Below, piece by piece: positions 29,810-42,497 of a DNA stretch of 64,000 nt. The translations under genes and the position numbers were made by a program. The stretch covers positions 186,001 to 250,000 of the forward strand of contig JAQGEQ010000322.1 of the NCBI GenBank assembly GCA_034620365.1, written 5' to 3'. Source of the stretch: Pegea sp. RAD2-039. Taxonomy: Eukaryota > Chordata > Thaliacea > Salpida > Salpidae. Each line of letters begins with the position of its first letter. Position 1 is the first letter of the stretch. Below the pieces are notes generated by a model. That model did not search any database. It had not been told where the DNA came from and worked only from the letters and a program-made list of their open reading frames with translations.

Positions 29810-32800
29810 CTAAATTTCATTCATATAGAAAATTGTTTCTTTAATTTTGTTTATTGCAGTTTAAAGCAGCAAGTAGTGCTTAGCAATTTGGTTCTTACTT
29901 TGAAAAGTTTTATATTATCCATAATAATCAGGTTTGTTACAGCATTATTCTTTTTTAACAGCAAATTAAAGCTTAATTTTCTTCAGCGCCTTATCAAATG
30001 TTAGCTGTCAAGCTAGAAGAAATATATCAAGTCCTATGAAGCCTAACCTTGCATATTAAATAATCCTTTACTTCACAAAAGAATAAAAATCATACTAGCA
30101 TGCGATGTAACTGAACCTAATGTTTTGTGACAAAGGATAAATCAGAAATATTATGATAAGTCACACCTCAAACACATTCTACTTACTAATAATCGTTGGT
30201 TTTAGACAAGTTGATATGCAGTCCGTTATAGTATCAAATACATTGCTTCCAGGACATTTTTTATAATTGAACATCATACAGAGACCTTGTTGATTTTCCC
30301 AAAAGTATTTTGTGACCGGCATATCATTGTTTTCAAGGCGGTTACTAAGTGGTGGTTCATCATCACATATGTCCCCACTTCCAATATATCTGTCTTTAAG
30401 TGGAAACTTCCTGTGTAGTGCTTGTCTTTCGGACATTATAGTTGTGTCTGCCTTCTTCGCATTTAGTGATTTAAGCTTGGCTGGTACAAGGAAGAAAAAA
30501 ATCTGTTGTTCAGAGTTGAAAGAAACAAAACACTCAGAAAATGGTGTAAAATGTGAAGTTTTGTTTCATGCTGACAATAAAACTGATTGAATGTCGAGTG
30601 TGTGAGATGTAACAACTCAGAAACTAATAAATGTATGTTTTATTATAACGCCCTAAAAGAATATTTCATTCTTTGGCTTTCCTCGAACTATAAACACGAT
30701 AAGAACACAAACAATGACGGTTAATGACGTCATTCATCATGTCTTACAACTGTGATTAGATGACGTCAGTGATTATGACAAACATCATCAAGCAATAAGT
30801 AAGGAGAGGCTAATTAAATGGAATATGAAGCATATATGAGTTTATGAGCTGAAAAAGCAACGAACTAAGTTCATGAGGTTGAAATTAATTTCAAGATGTT
30901 GATATTAAATCATTTATCAAAATTTGTTTACATCTGATTAATTTGTACAAAAGGAAAAGATCCTAACAAAAGACTTGGTTGGAAGATAAAGGCTTCGTTA
31001 AGGTGCTGTTTCGTCGCCTCGAGCCATGTCTCCTCCTGTAAAGTGGATTTTTCAACTTTTGTTGATCGCGATTTTGCTGTTTTGTCAATTTGAAAAGTTT
31101 TTATTTAGGTATTTGAAAAGCATGAGGGAGTTGTTTGGTTAAAAAGGGTTTGGTTAATTGGTAATAATTTGCGTTCTAATAGTTTTGAATACATTGAAAA
31201 CATTTAATGAATTTCTAAAGAATTAAGTAATTAAAAAAATAAAAATATTTGAGTGTCATAGCTGCAGTATTACTCAACAAATGGTTAGGTTAAAATATTT
31301 ACACTTAGAATTTAAGTTATATATATATTTAGGAATGCTATATATAAATCAAAATTTAAACCAACGTAGCAAAAATCATCTCATATGAAGTTAAGGTTAA
31401 TTATGAAGCAATTCGTTTGTTTTGTATCTAAATTTTCAACTTCTATAATCGTATTATTAATTTTAGCGCGAAATGTGTTTGCTATAGCATTAAAATTTTG
31501 ATAAAATTTATTTATCTACTGTGTTAAATGTAACTTTGTTAAATTTTTGCAGTTGATATGTACAACAGCGCTCAAGTGATAACAGACAAATTGAACTATT
31601 TAGAATCTGGAGAAGATAGTGTTTGACTTTAGACGATAACCATTTAAACTGATAGCAAAGATTAAAGTCTGTACTCAGTATTCAATCACTAAATACAAAA
31701 GTATTAAATTAAAAGTAAAATCGGTTTACAAAAAGTGCTTTTATATCACGATTTAAAGAGATTAGAATTCGAATTACTCATTTACTGTAAGTTTGAACTA
31801 TTTTAGTGAAAAAAATTGTTAATTTAAATCATATTTGATTCTTACTTCCAATAGCAACTTGTTTTTCAGTTTCTTCTGCAAAATAAAAACTGAATTTAAT
31901 TAATAGCATAAATATGTTTCATTGTTGCTTGTTTTAGACAATGTATTAGATCAAAAAGCTTTCATGCTTTCTTAATCTTAGTATTCTATATTGTTAATTA
32001 TTCATACATATAAAACCCATCAATTACGAATATCATAATCAGATCATGCCAGCTTCGAAACACTTTTCCCCAATTAGTTATACAAATCAAGTTTATGCAC
32101 TTTTTGTATGATTTAAAATAAATTAATAAATCAAAGCCACCTCATGATAGCTACTTAAACCATAAATATAATTCTAGTTATATGTTAAAGGAAACTACAT
32201 ACTAAAGAAACAAAGTTCTTCTACTGAAAAGAAATTAGTTTGTAATCAATTCATTCCAAAGTTTGCAAATTATCACTTGAATCGCACTTTTCAATGCAAG
32301 GCATAAATTTGCATTTATAATAAAAGCTAAGCAATTATAAGTTTGGATGTTAGAATTTCTGTTTGAAGAAATGGTTATCATTCACCATCTTTTTCAATGG
32401 TAGATGATATATCAGCCAGCAATACGTTTCTTAACCTTTCAAAGTAATTGCAACATTTGACTGAATTTTTCATTGAGTAAAAGTTTGCAGAAAATCTTAT
32501 AGCTGAGCTTCAGCAAGTTTTCTGTAAACTTGTTTACCTGAACGCTTTTTCACAAAACAGCAAATTGTTTCATGGACAGTTGTTGGAAGAGTTGGTAGTT
32601 GTTTAAAGTCATTAACCAAGTGGTATTCGCTACTCTTTGTAAAATCTTTAAGAGTTTCAGCATTAAAGCTTCCTACGCCAACGGCAACCATCATATCAAA
32701 CATTTCTCTAGCTTTCTTTAAAACGACTTCGTTCTTGGGGCCATTAGCAACTCCATCAGTAAGAGTTAACAAAATTCTATATGAGTTTGATCTGATAAAA

Positions 32801-35800
32801 GATGGGAAGGTATCTGTTACTGATTCAAGTCCAGCATAGGTTCTTGTGCCAGACTTCATTTGTTTAACTCGATCTAAAATATCTTTAAAAGTATCCATTG
32901 TAGAGCAGTCCACATTACTAGATGGGCTACAAATCATTTCAGAAAATTCCCTTTGAGTGACGTCAGAGAATTGGTAAAGTAAAACATTGATTGGTTGCTC
33001 ACAACTGATTGGCATAATTGATTCTACCATTTCTACAATCCATTCTTTTATATCAGAAAAGCCTTCATTAGAAATACTTTCACTGCCATCAATAAGGAAA
33101 GCCAGATCAATTGGGTCGCTAACACAGCTACAAACTTCTGTCTGCTGATAGTCTCCATCGCAAGCTAAATAAAGAAACGACCATTTTAGGACAAAACCAG
33201 TTAAATCACTTTCAGACTAGAAACTCATATTGAGTTTCTTGTGTTGCATCCAAGAAGGATTTATATTCAAATAAGAATGCGTTTAGCAAACGTTTACAAG
33301 TATGGCTTGAAACAGCTCAGGATGTTTTTGTTATTGTAGCAAACAATATGTAGCGTTACAAGATGATCAAATGGTATGATTGTTTAAATGAATAGGCTAA
33401 GTAGTAACATGAAGATTAAAATAGTTGCTTTTTTCAATTTTTATAATTCTTTACCATCAAACTGATGAAAAGCTAAGCATCTTCTATTACTATGTTTTGA
33501 CTAGTTAAAAAAGTGGCAAAAACAAAAAGCTATTTATACTGATTTTCAACATATCAGCTAACAAATTAACTATTTATTTAATCGATCCCCTTCTCTGTAA
33601 TCTTTAAGGGGGACTTAAAAATTCATGCTCCTTTCAAAATCTTCAGCTTTTAGAAACTTGTAAAGTTTTTTCACTTACCACATCCTGAAAAACAAACAGT
33701 CGTCAGTTAATAATTCAGAGATTTAAATGAAATGCGAAAACTTACTATCAGAGACTAACTCGATAACAACTTGTCTGATGTAGGATCTGATTTCATCTGG
33801 TAGAGTTCCAGGAGGTCCTGGAGGTCCAGGAGGACCCTATAAACGAGACACAACTACTAAGTAATCCGTTTAAAGTTGTCGAAGCTGCTTATAGACACCT
33901 GACGCCCGCTTTTTCCTTGTGGACCTTGTAGACCATCGACACCATCTTGACCGTCAGAACAAGAATCTCCCTTAGAAATAAAGTGAAGAAGTTAGTAAAT
34001 ATTGCAATACTGAAAAATAAAAATGCTCACCTTAGGTCCTCGAGGACCGGGAAGACCAATTGGACCTAATTCCACAGATGGTTCTCCCTTCTCACCTTTT
34101 GGCCCAGCTTCTCCCTAACGAACAAATTGGTCTACTGCCAATTTTCCTAGTTTAATCAAAAAGAAATAGTAGTAACCTCCTGACCACGCGGACCGCGTGC
34201 CCCTGTGGCTCCTCTTGGCCCTGCTGGTCCATTTACACCATTGAGACCATCTTTACCCTGTTGTCCTTGAATTCCAGGGTAACCACGGGGACCTTGAATT
34301 CCCATTTCACCCTAGCAACAAACATTTGTTGCAAACATCAAATTAATGAATCCAAACCTCACCTTCTGACCATCGTAACCATCAAGACCAGGAACTCCAA
34401 TGGTACCCTGCAGTCAATTAGTTTATTGATTTCTACTTCTGCTCATAAATACATGGAACTTACAGGTTTGCCATCTTTTCCAGCTATTCCACAGCCACCT
34501 CGACTTCCTTTAACTCCCTGATGAACAAACATTCATTTAGAAGCTTTTTGGTGGCAATTTTTAATAATGACTCACTTGAGGTCCTTCTAGACCTTCGGGA
34601 CCTCGTTCGCCTTTTTCTCCACGTCTTCCATCTCTACCAGGTTCTCCCTGTCAACCGCATTTTTTCATCAATCTTTTAGAATTTCTTTAAATCAACAAGT
34701 TTACCTTGATACCGATTCCATCCTCACCAGCTGGACCACGGTCTCCTTTTTCACCCTGTAAAAAGCAAATTATAAGCTGAATCAACTCATACATACTATT
34801 TCCAACTTACTTGTTCACCAGTCTTTCCCTGCTCACCAGGTTTACCCTTTTGAAACAATATCAATTAAAAAGAGTCAAGTGATGCTCCTTGAAATACTTA
34901 CAGTCAAACCCATCTCTCCTTCTTCACCTTTTGGTCCTCTTTCACCTTGCACTCCCTAGAATCACAAAATATCATAGTAATGATTCTAAACAAGTCTATA
35001 CTGACCTGTTCTCCTTGATCTCCTATTTCTCCTTTAGCTCCATCAATTCCTTGTTCACCAACAAGTCCCCTAGGACCAACTTCACCCTAAATACCAAGTG
35101 TTGAACTTTGATCGACCTCAAAAACCTTGTTTTTTACCTTCTCGCCAGGTTCACCTTTGCTGCCATCTATTCCCTGTAAAATTAGTTGAAATTTATTTTC
35201 TATTCCGAGAATTCATCAATTAAAAACTTGTTTCTTATAAACATTTAAACAGAAGGTAAAAATGTTTGTAAACAATAGGACTTACCTTAGTTCCTTCACG
35301 ACCTGGAGGTCCTTGTTCTCCCTTTTTTTAAAAAGACTTTAAAATTGCAGAAAATAGTGAAACAAATTAACGCTTATAAAAATAAAGTTCATTTTCGATA
35401 AATTCATAAATTGCTATACTAAAGTCAAACTAGATATAGATAAGTAACTTATTGTTGCACACTATTTGAAAATAAAAAAATAATTTGTTAAAATTGGTTT
35501 TTGTAAAAAATTGTTGCTTTCAAAACAAATAGAATTTTTTGAAGTGCCTGCAAAAAACCAGACCAAAAAAATTTCAAGTAAAAGATTTTGTGTGGTTATT
35601 TAACTTTCATTTAAATAATTTCTTCATATTTATTATTTCTAAGTTAATATTTTTTGTATCATCAATTTTCTGCTTAGAAAACCCTAAACTTATACATATG
35701 ATTTCTTATCTAACTTTATCAAGGTTTTATTAAAGATCAAAACTAATTACTTCTACAATGTTTCTCTATAACATTTCAGGTAATTAAAAGAACTTATTCA

Positions 35801-38035
35801 TCAAAAATATTTTCGACAGCTCTTATAAAAAACAATTTAAGATAATATAGAAAAAAGCTATTCCAGCTTTACAAATGCTTGATGACTAATTTAATACAAT
35901 AATAGTTTAAAATCAAAACAATAAAAAAGTCTACTTACTTTTTGACCTGTTTTGCCTACAGGACCTTGAGCTCCAACAGTGCCATTTTCTCCTCTTTCTC
36001 CTTGTTCTCCCTTTTGGCCCTAAGATATAATTTTTAAAAATTTATTTCTAAACGTTTATCACAACTCTTCTACTTTAATAGATTCTCCTGGTTCACCTTT
36101 TTGTCCAGGTAGGCCAGAAGGTAGCTGTGAAAGTTTTGTTTTAGAAAATAGATTAAATTTAGTAAGTTTTAAACGAAATAGTATTTACATCACAAGTACA
36201 GTTGCAAGTGTTACATGGTGATGCATTCAACTCTGCTACTTTCTGAATACTTTTCTGAAAAATAATATTTAGATATTTGAAGTCTTTAAAAATGTCATTA
36301 ATTTTCATAAAAGATTGAAACGTTACGAATATAAACCGTTCTGATATCAGCATTTGAACTTACTCCCTGCAAAAGAAAACAAAATATTAGCAAAGCATAC
36401 AAAGAAGATAATAGAAGTATGTTGATGTAGATACACTTACTCTCAATTCATCCAAAACGTCAGTAATAGATTCACTATCCTTCATCGTGTAAAATGGTGT
36501 GTTGCTATTTCTGCCGATTTTTCCAAGTTTCGTCATCACGTTAACATCAGGGCACATATTATCGACCCACATATCTTGAGTTTGTACACTGAAAAAAGGT
36601 TTTCGCTTTTATACAAAGGCTGAAACTACTTTCACGACGCTAATGTGTCATAATTGCTTACTGGCATCGACGTGTTACTGAAATGGGAATAACAGTAACC
36701 CCAGCTTGATCTAATCCATCGATTGATTGTTGTACAGCTCCTTGCGAAACAGTAAGGTGACTGTTACCATTTGTCAGTATTATAATCACTTTTGACTAGA
36801 AATAGTTTAACGTTAAACATTAAAAAAATAAGCATAAAACTTAAAGCACTTACAGCGTTTGCACGGGGGTTGTTTTGAAATTGAATTAGTGATTGGTTTA
36901 GAGCTGAAATATTCTGAAGTTATTTAAATTGTTTAAAAACGAACAACTTTACTAATCACCTTTGTTGAGGTAAGCTCCTTGTCCAATAAAATCTAATCCA
37001 TTGATAGCTTTTGTTAGTTCACTTGTAACTTCCTTGTTAGTTGCACCATTTGTAGAATCTTTGAATGGAACTGGGTTCTTGATAATATCACTAAACTGTA
37101 ATTCATTAAAGTAAACAGGATCAATAAGGAAGTAGGATTAAACATTTTTATGTAGTTGTAAATTAGTTGATACTTGACGAGACTCTGCTTCTATTGAAAC
37201 ATCTCAAAGTTATTTTTGTTTTGATGTAAAAGTATCAATACAGAAATTTATGCTCATATTAGACGAGCTAATAACAATTAACCAGGTAGAACGTACCATC
37301 ATTAAACAAGTTTTGAAGGACACTTTTGCAAGCTTAGAAAATTACTTCAATTGTTTTATGAAGCATTTTTATTAAATCAATAGTAAGTATAAATTTGAAC
37401 ACTTTGTTGGTTGAGTAAATATAAACTAATATAATTCTATTTTAACTTATTTTTTAATTTAAGTATAATGTTTATATAAGGGCGTGTGTTCGAAGTGAGA
37501 TTGCTTAAACTTTCATTTTTTTAATTTAGACTAAATCAATCTCTGTTGATTTGCATATAGTCCGCTGATACAAGGGGAATTTACCTGAAGAACAGAAACT
37601 CTCAAATTTCCACTTCCAACCAAACTTAGTTCTTGGTCACGACCAATTCTTTTAATCAAATTTGTCATATATCGAATCATTCTGCTGTGGTGGTCACGAA
37701 AACAAGCACTGCTATCAACAGCTAGAACTACGTCAACTGGATCAGGAGCTCCTAAAAACAAATTCTGCAAATGTTTGTTCACTTTTATGAGAAATCAAAA
37801 TCTTACTTAATTCCGCTGTCGGTGAGCAACAAACACAACTACATTCTCCTTGTGTCTGTGGAGGTTGAACTGTTGGACGAGGTTGTGTCTGTGGATGTAT
37901 TGGTCGAACATTTAAAAGAGCATCATCTCCCTGCATTCCGTACAAGCTGGCAAAATGGTAAGTCTTCATCTTTCGACCATGTACATTGACCCATATGGCA
38001 AACACCACAACGATTGATAAAAGCAAACGATTCAT
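29470..38035 (-). CDS. Collagen VI-like gene: VWA, triple helix, VWA, Kunitz, truncated VWA
   Basis: Predicted secreted matrix collagen. Exons in transcript order: 38035-37807, 37751-37585, 37095-36960, 36903-36854, 36795-36662, 36588-36441, 36366-36337, 36254-36189, 36124-36074, 36019-35939, 35321-35286, 35173-35138, 35086-35006, 34955-34902, 34846-34811, 34755-34705, 34647-34576, 34517-34464, 34407-34363, 34311-34177, 34114-34031, 33970-33899, 33836-33746, 33684-33679, 33164-32538, 30480-30187, 29809-29578, 29530 to about 29470. All phases agree. A leader, MNRLLLSIVVVFAIWVNVHG, starts it. Collagen exons are 36-135 bp, nearly all multiples of 9. The helix of about 306 residues is near collagen VI length (about 335), while VWA-COL-VWA-Kunitz also recalls collagen XXVIII. 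If intron 25 is retained the protein stops at 32497 after 870 residues; no AATAAA follows within 200 bp, which favours splicing onward. The 3' end is broken by the lectin segment. Confidence 0.88.
30187..30480 (-). CDS. Collagen gene, Kunitz-type domain exon
   Basis: The acceptor is excellent (TTTTTTTCTTCCTTGTACCAG) and its phase matches the donor at 32538. After a basic linker the domain shows GDIC, then FWENQQGLCMMFNYKKC, then SNVFDTITDCISTC, the C3-C6 pattern of Kunitz/BPTI domains (C-x7-C-x11-C-x3-C). The second Cys near the reactive loop is missing, leaving five Cys, so protease inhibition is unlikely. The exon ends at a consensus donor (ATTA|GTAAGT) that joins in frame to 29809. Confidence 0.75.
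30481..32537 (-). other. Large intron of the collagen gene (or 3' flank if intron is retained)
   Basis: A 2.06-kb intron by the preferred model, the longest in the gene. It holds two TGACGTCA palindromes at 30725-30732 and 30761-30768 and otherwise AT-rich sequence. On the plus strand a 38-codon hydrophobic leader-like frame starts at 31026 but could not be linked to further exons. Confidence 0.5.
32497..33164 (-). CDS. Collagen gene, second VWA domain (exon 25, with alternative stop)
   Basis: A single large exon encodes an apparently functional VWA domain: DLAFLIDGSESIS (DxSxS intact), the Thr in SGTRTYAGL, and LLTLTDGVANG. It should bind divalent metal and a protein ligand. At 32538 the sequence CGTTCAG|GTAAAC forms a good donor whose phase fits the Kunitz exon; without splicing, 13 more residues lead to TAA at 32497-32499. 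The exon contains a TGACGTCA at 32958-32965. Confidence 0.88.
33679..33684 (-). CDS. Six-nucleotide microexon in the collagen gene
   Basis: GATGTG is flanked by a polypyrimidine acceptor (TTTGTTTTTCAG) and a strong donor (GTAAGT). With it the junction reads SDRCACDGDY, without it SDTCDGDY; both keep frame because its length is a multiple of three. It lies between the end of the triple helix and the second VWA and adds one Cys, so inclusion could change disulfide bonding. Confidence 0.6.
33746..36124 (-). CDS. Collagen gene, triple-helical region (exons 9-23)
   Basis: Fifteen exons encode Gly-X-Y repeats, for example GEQGERGENGTVGAQGPVGK in part, ending in GPPGPPGPPG. Interruptions occur at ESIK, GIGIK and EPSVELG, a feature of non-fibrillar collagens. 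Three Cys-containing spots (CNTCNCTCD just before the helix, GGCGIAG, GDSCSDG) could form interchain disulfides, as in collagen VI. No RGD was seen. Exon 9 to exon 23 are separated by introns of 50-120 bp, apart from 35322-35938 (617 bp). Confidence 0.9.
36441..37751 (-). CDS. Collagen gene, N-terminal VWA domain (exons 2-6)
   Basis: Residues about 82-290. It begins VDVVLAVDSSACFRDHHSRM and contains VIIILTNGNSHLTVSQGA. The metal-ion-dependent adhesion site is degenerate: DxSxS reads DSSAC, and the TDG-type loop reads TNG. A pseudo-MIDAS like this would be expected to bind metal weakly or not at all. The intron at 37096-37584 (489 bp) is among the largest in the 5' half. Confidence 0.85.
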
Positions 38036-41000
38036 TTTTCAGTTATAAATTTTAATATATCTATGGCCCCTATGAGGCTTTTCCCTGCTGAAGTAGATAA
38101 TTAAATAATCAAATAAAAGTTCAGTATTAAAATCAAAGTCTCTCTATAAAAACATTAAGATGTTTGATAAAAGTTTCTTTCAAACTATTCAAACAGTCTG
38201 ACATATTTTAAATTTATTCTCAACTCTTATTCAGAAAATTATACTAACTATTAAAACAAAAATTTCATCAAAACCAAACTTGTCTTTTCTTTAAAGTTTA
38301 TTTTTTTAAGCAAACTCTAATTTGATTGTCAACGCCCAACGAATGTATCATCAAAGATACGATCGGATTTCTACAAAAAATCGAAGTCACATAAGCGCAC
38401 AAAAACCTTTGCTAAGTATCTGACAGATTGAATAGCAGACGTACATTGATATAGGAGGGAAATCTCTTTTTTTCTTTCGCTTCTTACTAGTTGAAACGCT
38501 CAATAATCTGAGATAGAAAAGAAAAAAGATTTTCTTTTAAAATTAAGTATAATTTCTTTTTTATATTCTGAGCATAAGAAAGGGGACAAAGTATGCTCTT
38601 AACCAGACGCTCATGTCTACAGATTGGAAACCAAAACTATTGTTGAAGTTATTACTGTCGAAGCTACCATAGCTCCTCAATGTCACCACTTGAGTGTAGT
38701 AGAGAGTATGAAAGTAAATTTAACGTAAGAACTCCTCGTTTGTTTGTTTATAAAAGATTCTTTAATGTAACTCCTTCGTTAGGTTTTTGATAAAAATGAT
38801 TCTAAAATAAGATTTTTAGTAAACTATTTTTAAGTTGATAAATTTTAGCAATTCATTTAATGGGATAAACTAGCTGAATTAGTAAAGAGCATGTCATTCA
38901 GCACTGACTACACATCTCAAGAAAATTTATAAAGCTTTTTAGCTACAATATAAGCTTAATACGAAAAACATTTCCTTTGATTGATTGGTTTGGTAAGAAA
39001 AACATGATTAAAATAAATTTCAGAAAATGCTGAATTACATGTAAATATCGTTTACTGAAAAGTAATCTAAGTTTTAATTTCAACAAAAGTATGTACAATG
39101 AGCTACTTAACATTTTCTACACTTTGTTCGATGTGATAAAGTTAGAGATTTATAGTTTAGATTTTATATTTCTGAGTTGGTTAAAAATCTTATGAATTAT
39201 CTTAAAGATAAATTTTTTATAAAATATTTGTGAATTAAAAACAATTTAATAAATAATATATTTAATTTTGACAAACTGAAGTTAAATTAATGATCTAAAA
39301 TAACTGATAAAAATTAAACAAAGTCAAAATTACTTATTACTAGCTTGTTAAACTATTAATAATAAAATACTTTGGATAGTTTTCCTTTTTCGTTTATAAA
39401 TTTTAAACAATTGATATTAGAAAATAATATTATTTCAAAAAAATAACATAATTAGAAACACAAAGTGATATGAAAATCTTTGCTTACCTTTTAGAATTTA
39501 CTGTTGGATGCAGCGTTAAAAGTTTGTCATAATATTTTCAATATTATTTATATAAGCTTTTTTATTATTGAAAGTATTATTTTCTTTTAATAAATATTTT
39601 TAGTTTATACTTTTATAGATTCAATTTTCAAAAGTTTTAAGTTTTTTAACGAAAAGATAAAAAAACAAAGTTTTAAAAATACTTTCAATTCTGATAGTTA
39701 CAAAAAAATTTGATTTTTTATAAGAACATTTGTTAATAAAGTACAGAAACTATTTAAAGATATGTTTTCTGCAAACAAGTTTGTGTCAATAAAGTTTTAT
39801 CTCATTAACATAAGTTTCCTTTAAATTAAATATAAACTTACTAAACTATTTATTTAACATGTTTATTTAGCTAACAACAATGTTGAAAAACAAACCTTGT
39901 CAATTATTTGAATTTTAGTTCAATTAAATAAATTTTCAATTAAATTAGATTTTAATTAAATTCGAATAGTTTATCAATTTATATTTTGCTAATTTTAAAA
40001 ACTTATTTCATATTTTTGAAAAAACTTTTCCAGTTTTTCACTAATTTGTTTCTTAAATAAATTATCTAAGTTTTGTTTATTATTAGGCTTTAAATATTAA
40101 ATAAATTCCCTGATAAAATACATATTTTCATTTATTAACAAATAATCTTAATAAACAGCAGTAACAATTTTTAATGAATATTTGATTAAAAAAATAATGT
40201 TAATAAAATTAGTTTCTAAACGATTTATATGTTTTGTCTGATTGAATATAACTGAAATTTATTAAAAAGAAAAATGAAAAAATAACTTCAGTGTCTAGAC
40301 ATAGACGTATTTAACTCGATGTGAAACGTTAGCACTTTATAGGGAACTTCGATTGACAAGCCGATATTACTGCATATTAGAATGTTCAAAAAGAAAAATA
40401 GTTTTAGTCAAGTTTATGATCATGACAAAAGTAGATCGTTTCATACAAAATAGTTGAACATTAAAAATCGCTTTATTACAAAAGCATGGATTACAAAACT
40501 GCTTACTTTACAAACTATGCAAACATAACATTTAATGTGTAACAAGTTGTTGTTTCATTATTAAACTTTTTCAACCAAAACAAACACTATTTAAAGTACA
40601 TAAAAGATATTTGCACTGTTTAATTTGGTTATTCAAAGTCTGATGTAGAAAAAAGTTGATTAATTTCCTAGATGTGATGTTATGTGATTTGATTTAAGTA
40701 TATTGTGTAAGCATCTTGTCGAGAAAATATTCTATTAACTTTGAGGTGATCAAAATATCCCACTTGATTAAAAAACCTCTAGATATACTCATTTAAAACT
40801 TCACTTTTTACAATTTTCCAAATATTATATATCTTATTTCAGCTAAGAATATAAAACTATTTATCTTATAGGTGAATAATTTTTAAAGAAATTTTTGTAA
40901 TTCTTTAAGCAAAGCTAAATTCTTTAATAACTCGTTTTAATGAATTAAATTTTATAATAAAAGATTGTTGTTAACAGCTGAAGTTATTTACATATCTCAG

Positions 41001-41624
41001 TTAGCTTTGTTTTTTTGTGAACATTTTTTACAAGGATTACAGAGTTATTAAGACCTAATACCAATCATAAAGCTAACTAGCTGTTTCTTTCAATTATAAT
41101 CTGACTTTAATTAACCACAACAATTCTAGCTTGGTTCACTGCTAACTTTTGATTCATAATTTTAAAGAAATGTAAGTTCAAATTAATTTTAGTTAGACAG
41201 CCTGAACTTATTACAATTGTTTTTTGTTTGTCCTAAAATAATTAAATATTACTAAATCTAAAGTAGAAATTGAATACTATTACTTTTTGAAATCATTTTC
41301 TATTTAAAAGTAGATTTAAATTGTAAAAATGTTGAAATTATTCGTAAGAACCATATCAATATAACTTTAGGTTTTCTTAAATAGCACATTTATTTTTATC
41401 AAATCAAACATCAAACAAATCTATTGGGCATCACACAATGGTTGTTTGCAAATTAACTTTATGTTCTTAAGATTAGCTGTAAACTTTCCTCTATAAGACT
41501 TATTGCAGAAATTTGCTTTAAAAGAGCTGCTACTGTGTATAAACGTAGCAAGATTTCTGAAAAAATATTTTATCTTCTTTTAATCGACCTTTTAAAGGTA
41601 TTAGATGAAAGGTTAATAAATTTC
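38036..41624. other. AT-rich spacer upstream of the collagen gene
   Basis: About 3.6 kb, presumably including the collagen promoter. No coding sequence, repeat family or known motif could be supported. Confidence 0.45.
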
Positions 41625-42497
41625 AATAAATGCGAAGGAGGGTTGCCTGGAGAGAGCACCTCTCGCTAACACACATTCTCACAAATAACATCTATTTAGT
41701 TAGAAATATAAAAAGTAAAAGATGTAACACACGATATTTCAGTAGTCCTCAAAGCATATAACAGTGAACAATTACATAGAATGTTGATAATATAAAAAAA
41801 GGAAAAATTCACATTTTAGAAATGGCAATATTGGCAATACTATAACGGTTCAACTTCTGCTTAAACAACACGAGTGATTCTGACATAACAATGTCTGATG
41901 GCAGCTGGTTCCATGTACTAATTGTGCGGTATGAGAAAAAATTTGCTCTGACCAATATACCAGGTGATATAGGCTTATTAAGGTGTAATGTGTGTCGTCT
42001 GAGTTGATATAACTTGAAGGAAGGACTAATAGAAAAGAAATCATCAAACTGAATGTCAATTAAATTGTGGATAATTTTAAAAATAAGAATTAAGTCGTAT
42101 TTAATCCGTCGACTTTCCAAAGTATCTAAATTGAAGAAGCTGAGATGATGTTTATAACTATCATATTTAATATTAAGTTTACTGTATACTAATCTCGTAA
42201 ATGTGGCCTGAACAGATTCGTTTTTTTTGATATAACCAACTTGATATGGCATCCATGCACTGACATTGTATTCAAGAATTGGACGTACGTACAATTTGAA
42301 AAGATTGATAAAAAAGCATGGGTTCTTAGAATTAAAGGTCTTTAAAATAAGGAAGAAAAGGTTGATTGATTTTCCAAAGATTTTGGAAACATAATTGCGC
42401 CATTTAAAGTCAGATGATAGAGTAATGCCAAGGTCTAGGACCGAATATACTCATTGAATAATAAATCTATTGATGGAGTATTGGTTCAAGCAATTTA
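41625..42497 (-). mobile_element. LINE copy F, 5'-truncated 3' end
   Basis: Starts (plus coordinates) with the AAATGCGAAGGAGGG tail complement and the hairpin, then the 3' UTR, the RT C-terminal domain (41809-42294: PILEYNVSAWMPYQVGYIK to NRYSIANIAIS) and a little of the upstream region. Truncation near 42497 is the usual 5' truncation of a LINE insertion. The C-terminal domain frame is open over 161 codons, so this copy is fairly young. Confidence 0.88.

Noticed and set aside
29574-30590. Kunitz/VWA exons as a separate small gene
   Set aside because: Splice phases fit the collagen exon at 32538 exactly, and no leader exon exists upstream; kept as part of the collagen gene.
31026-31142. Plus-strand leader-like frame MSPPVKWIFQLLLIAILLFC in the collagen intron
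   Set aside because: Only 38 codons. The next acceptor-like site (31556) joins to a stop in the available phase, so no gene model could be built.
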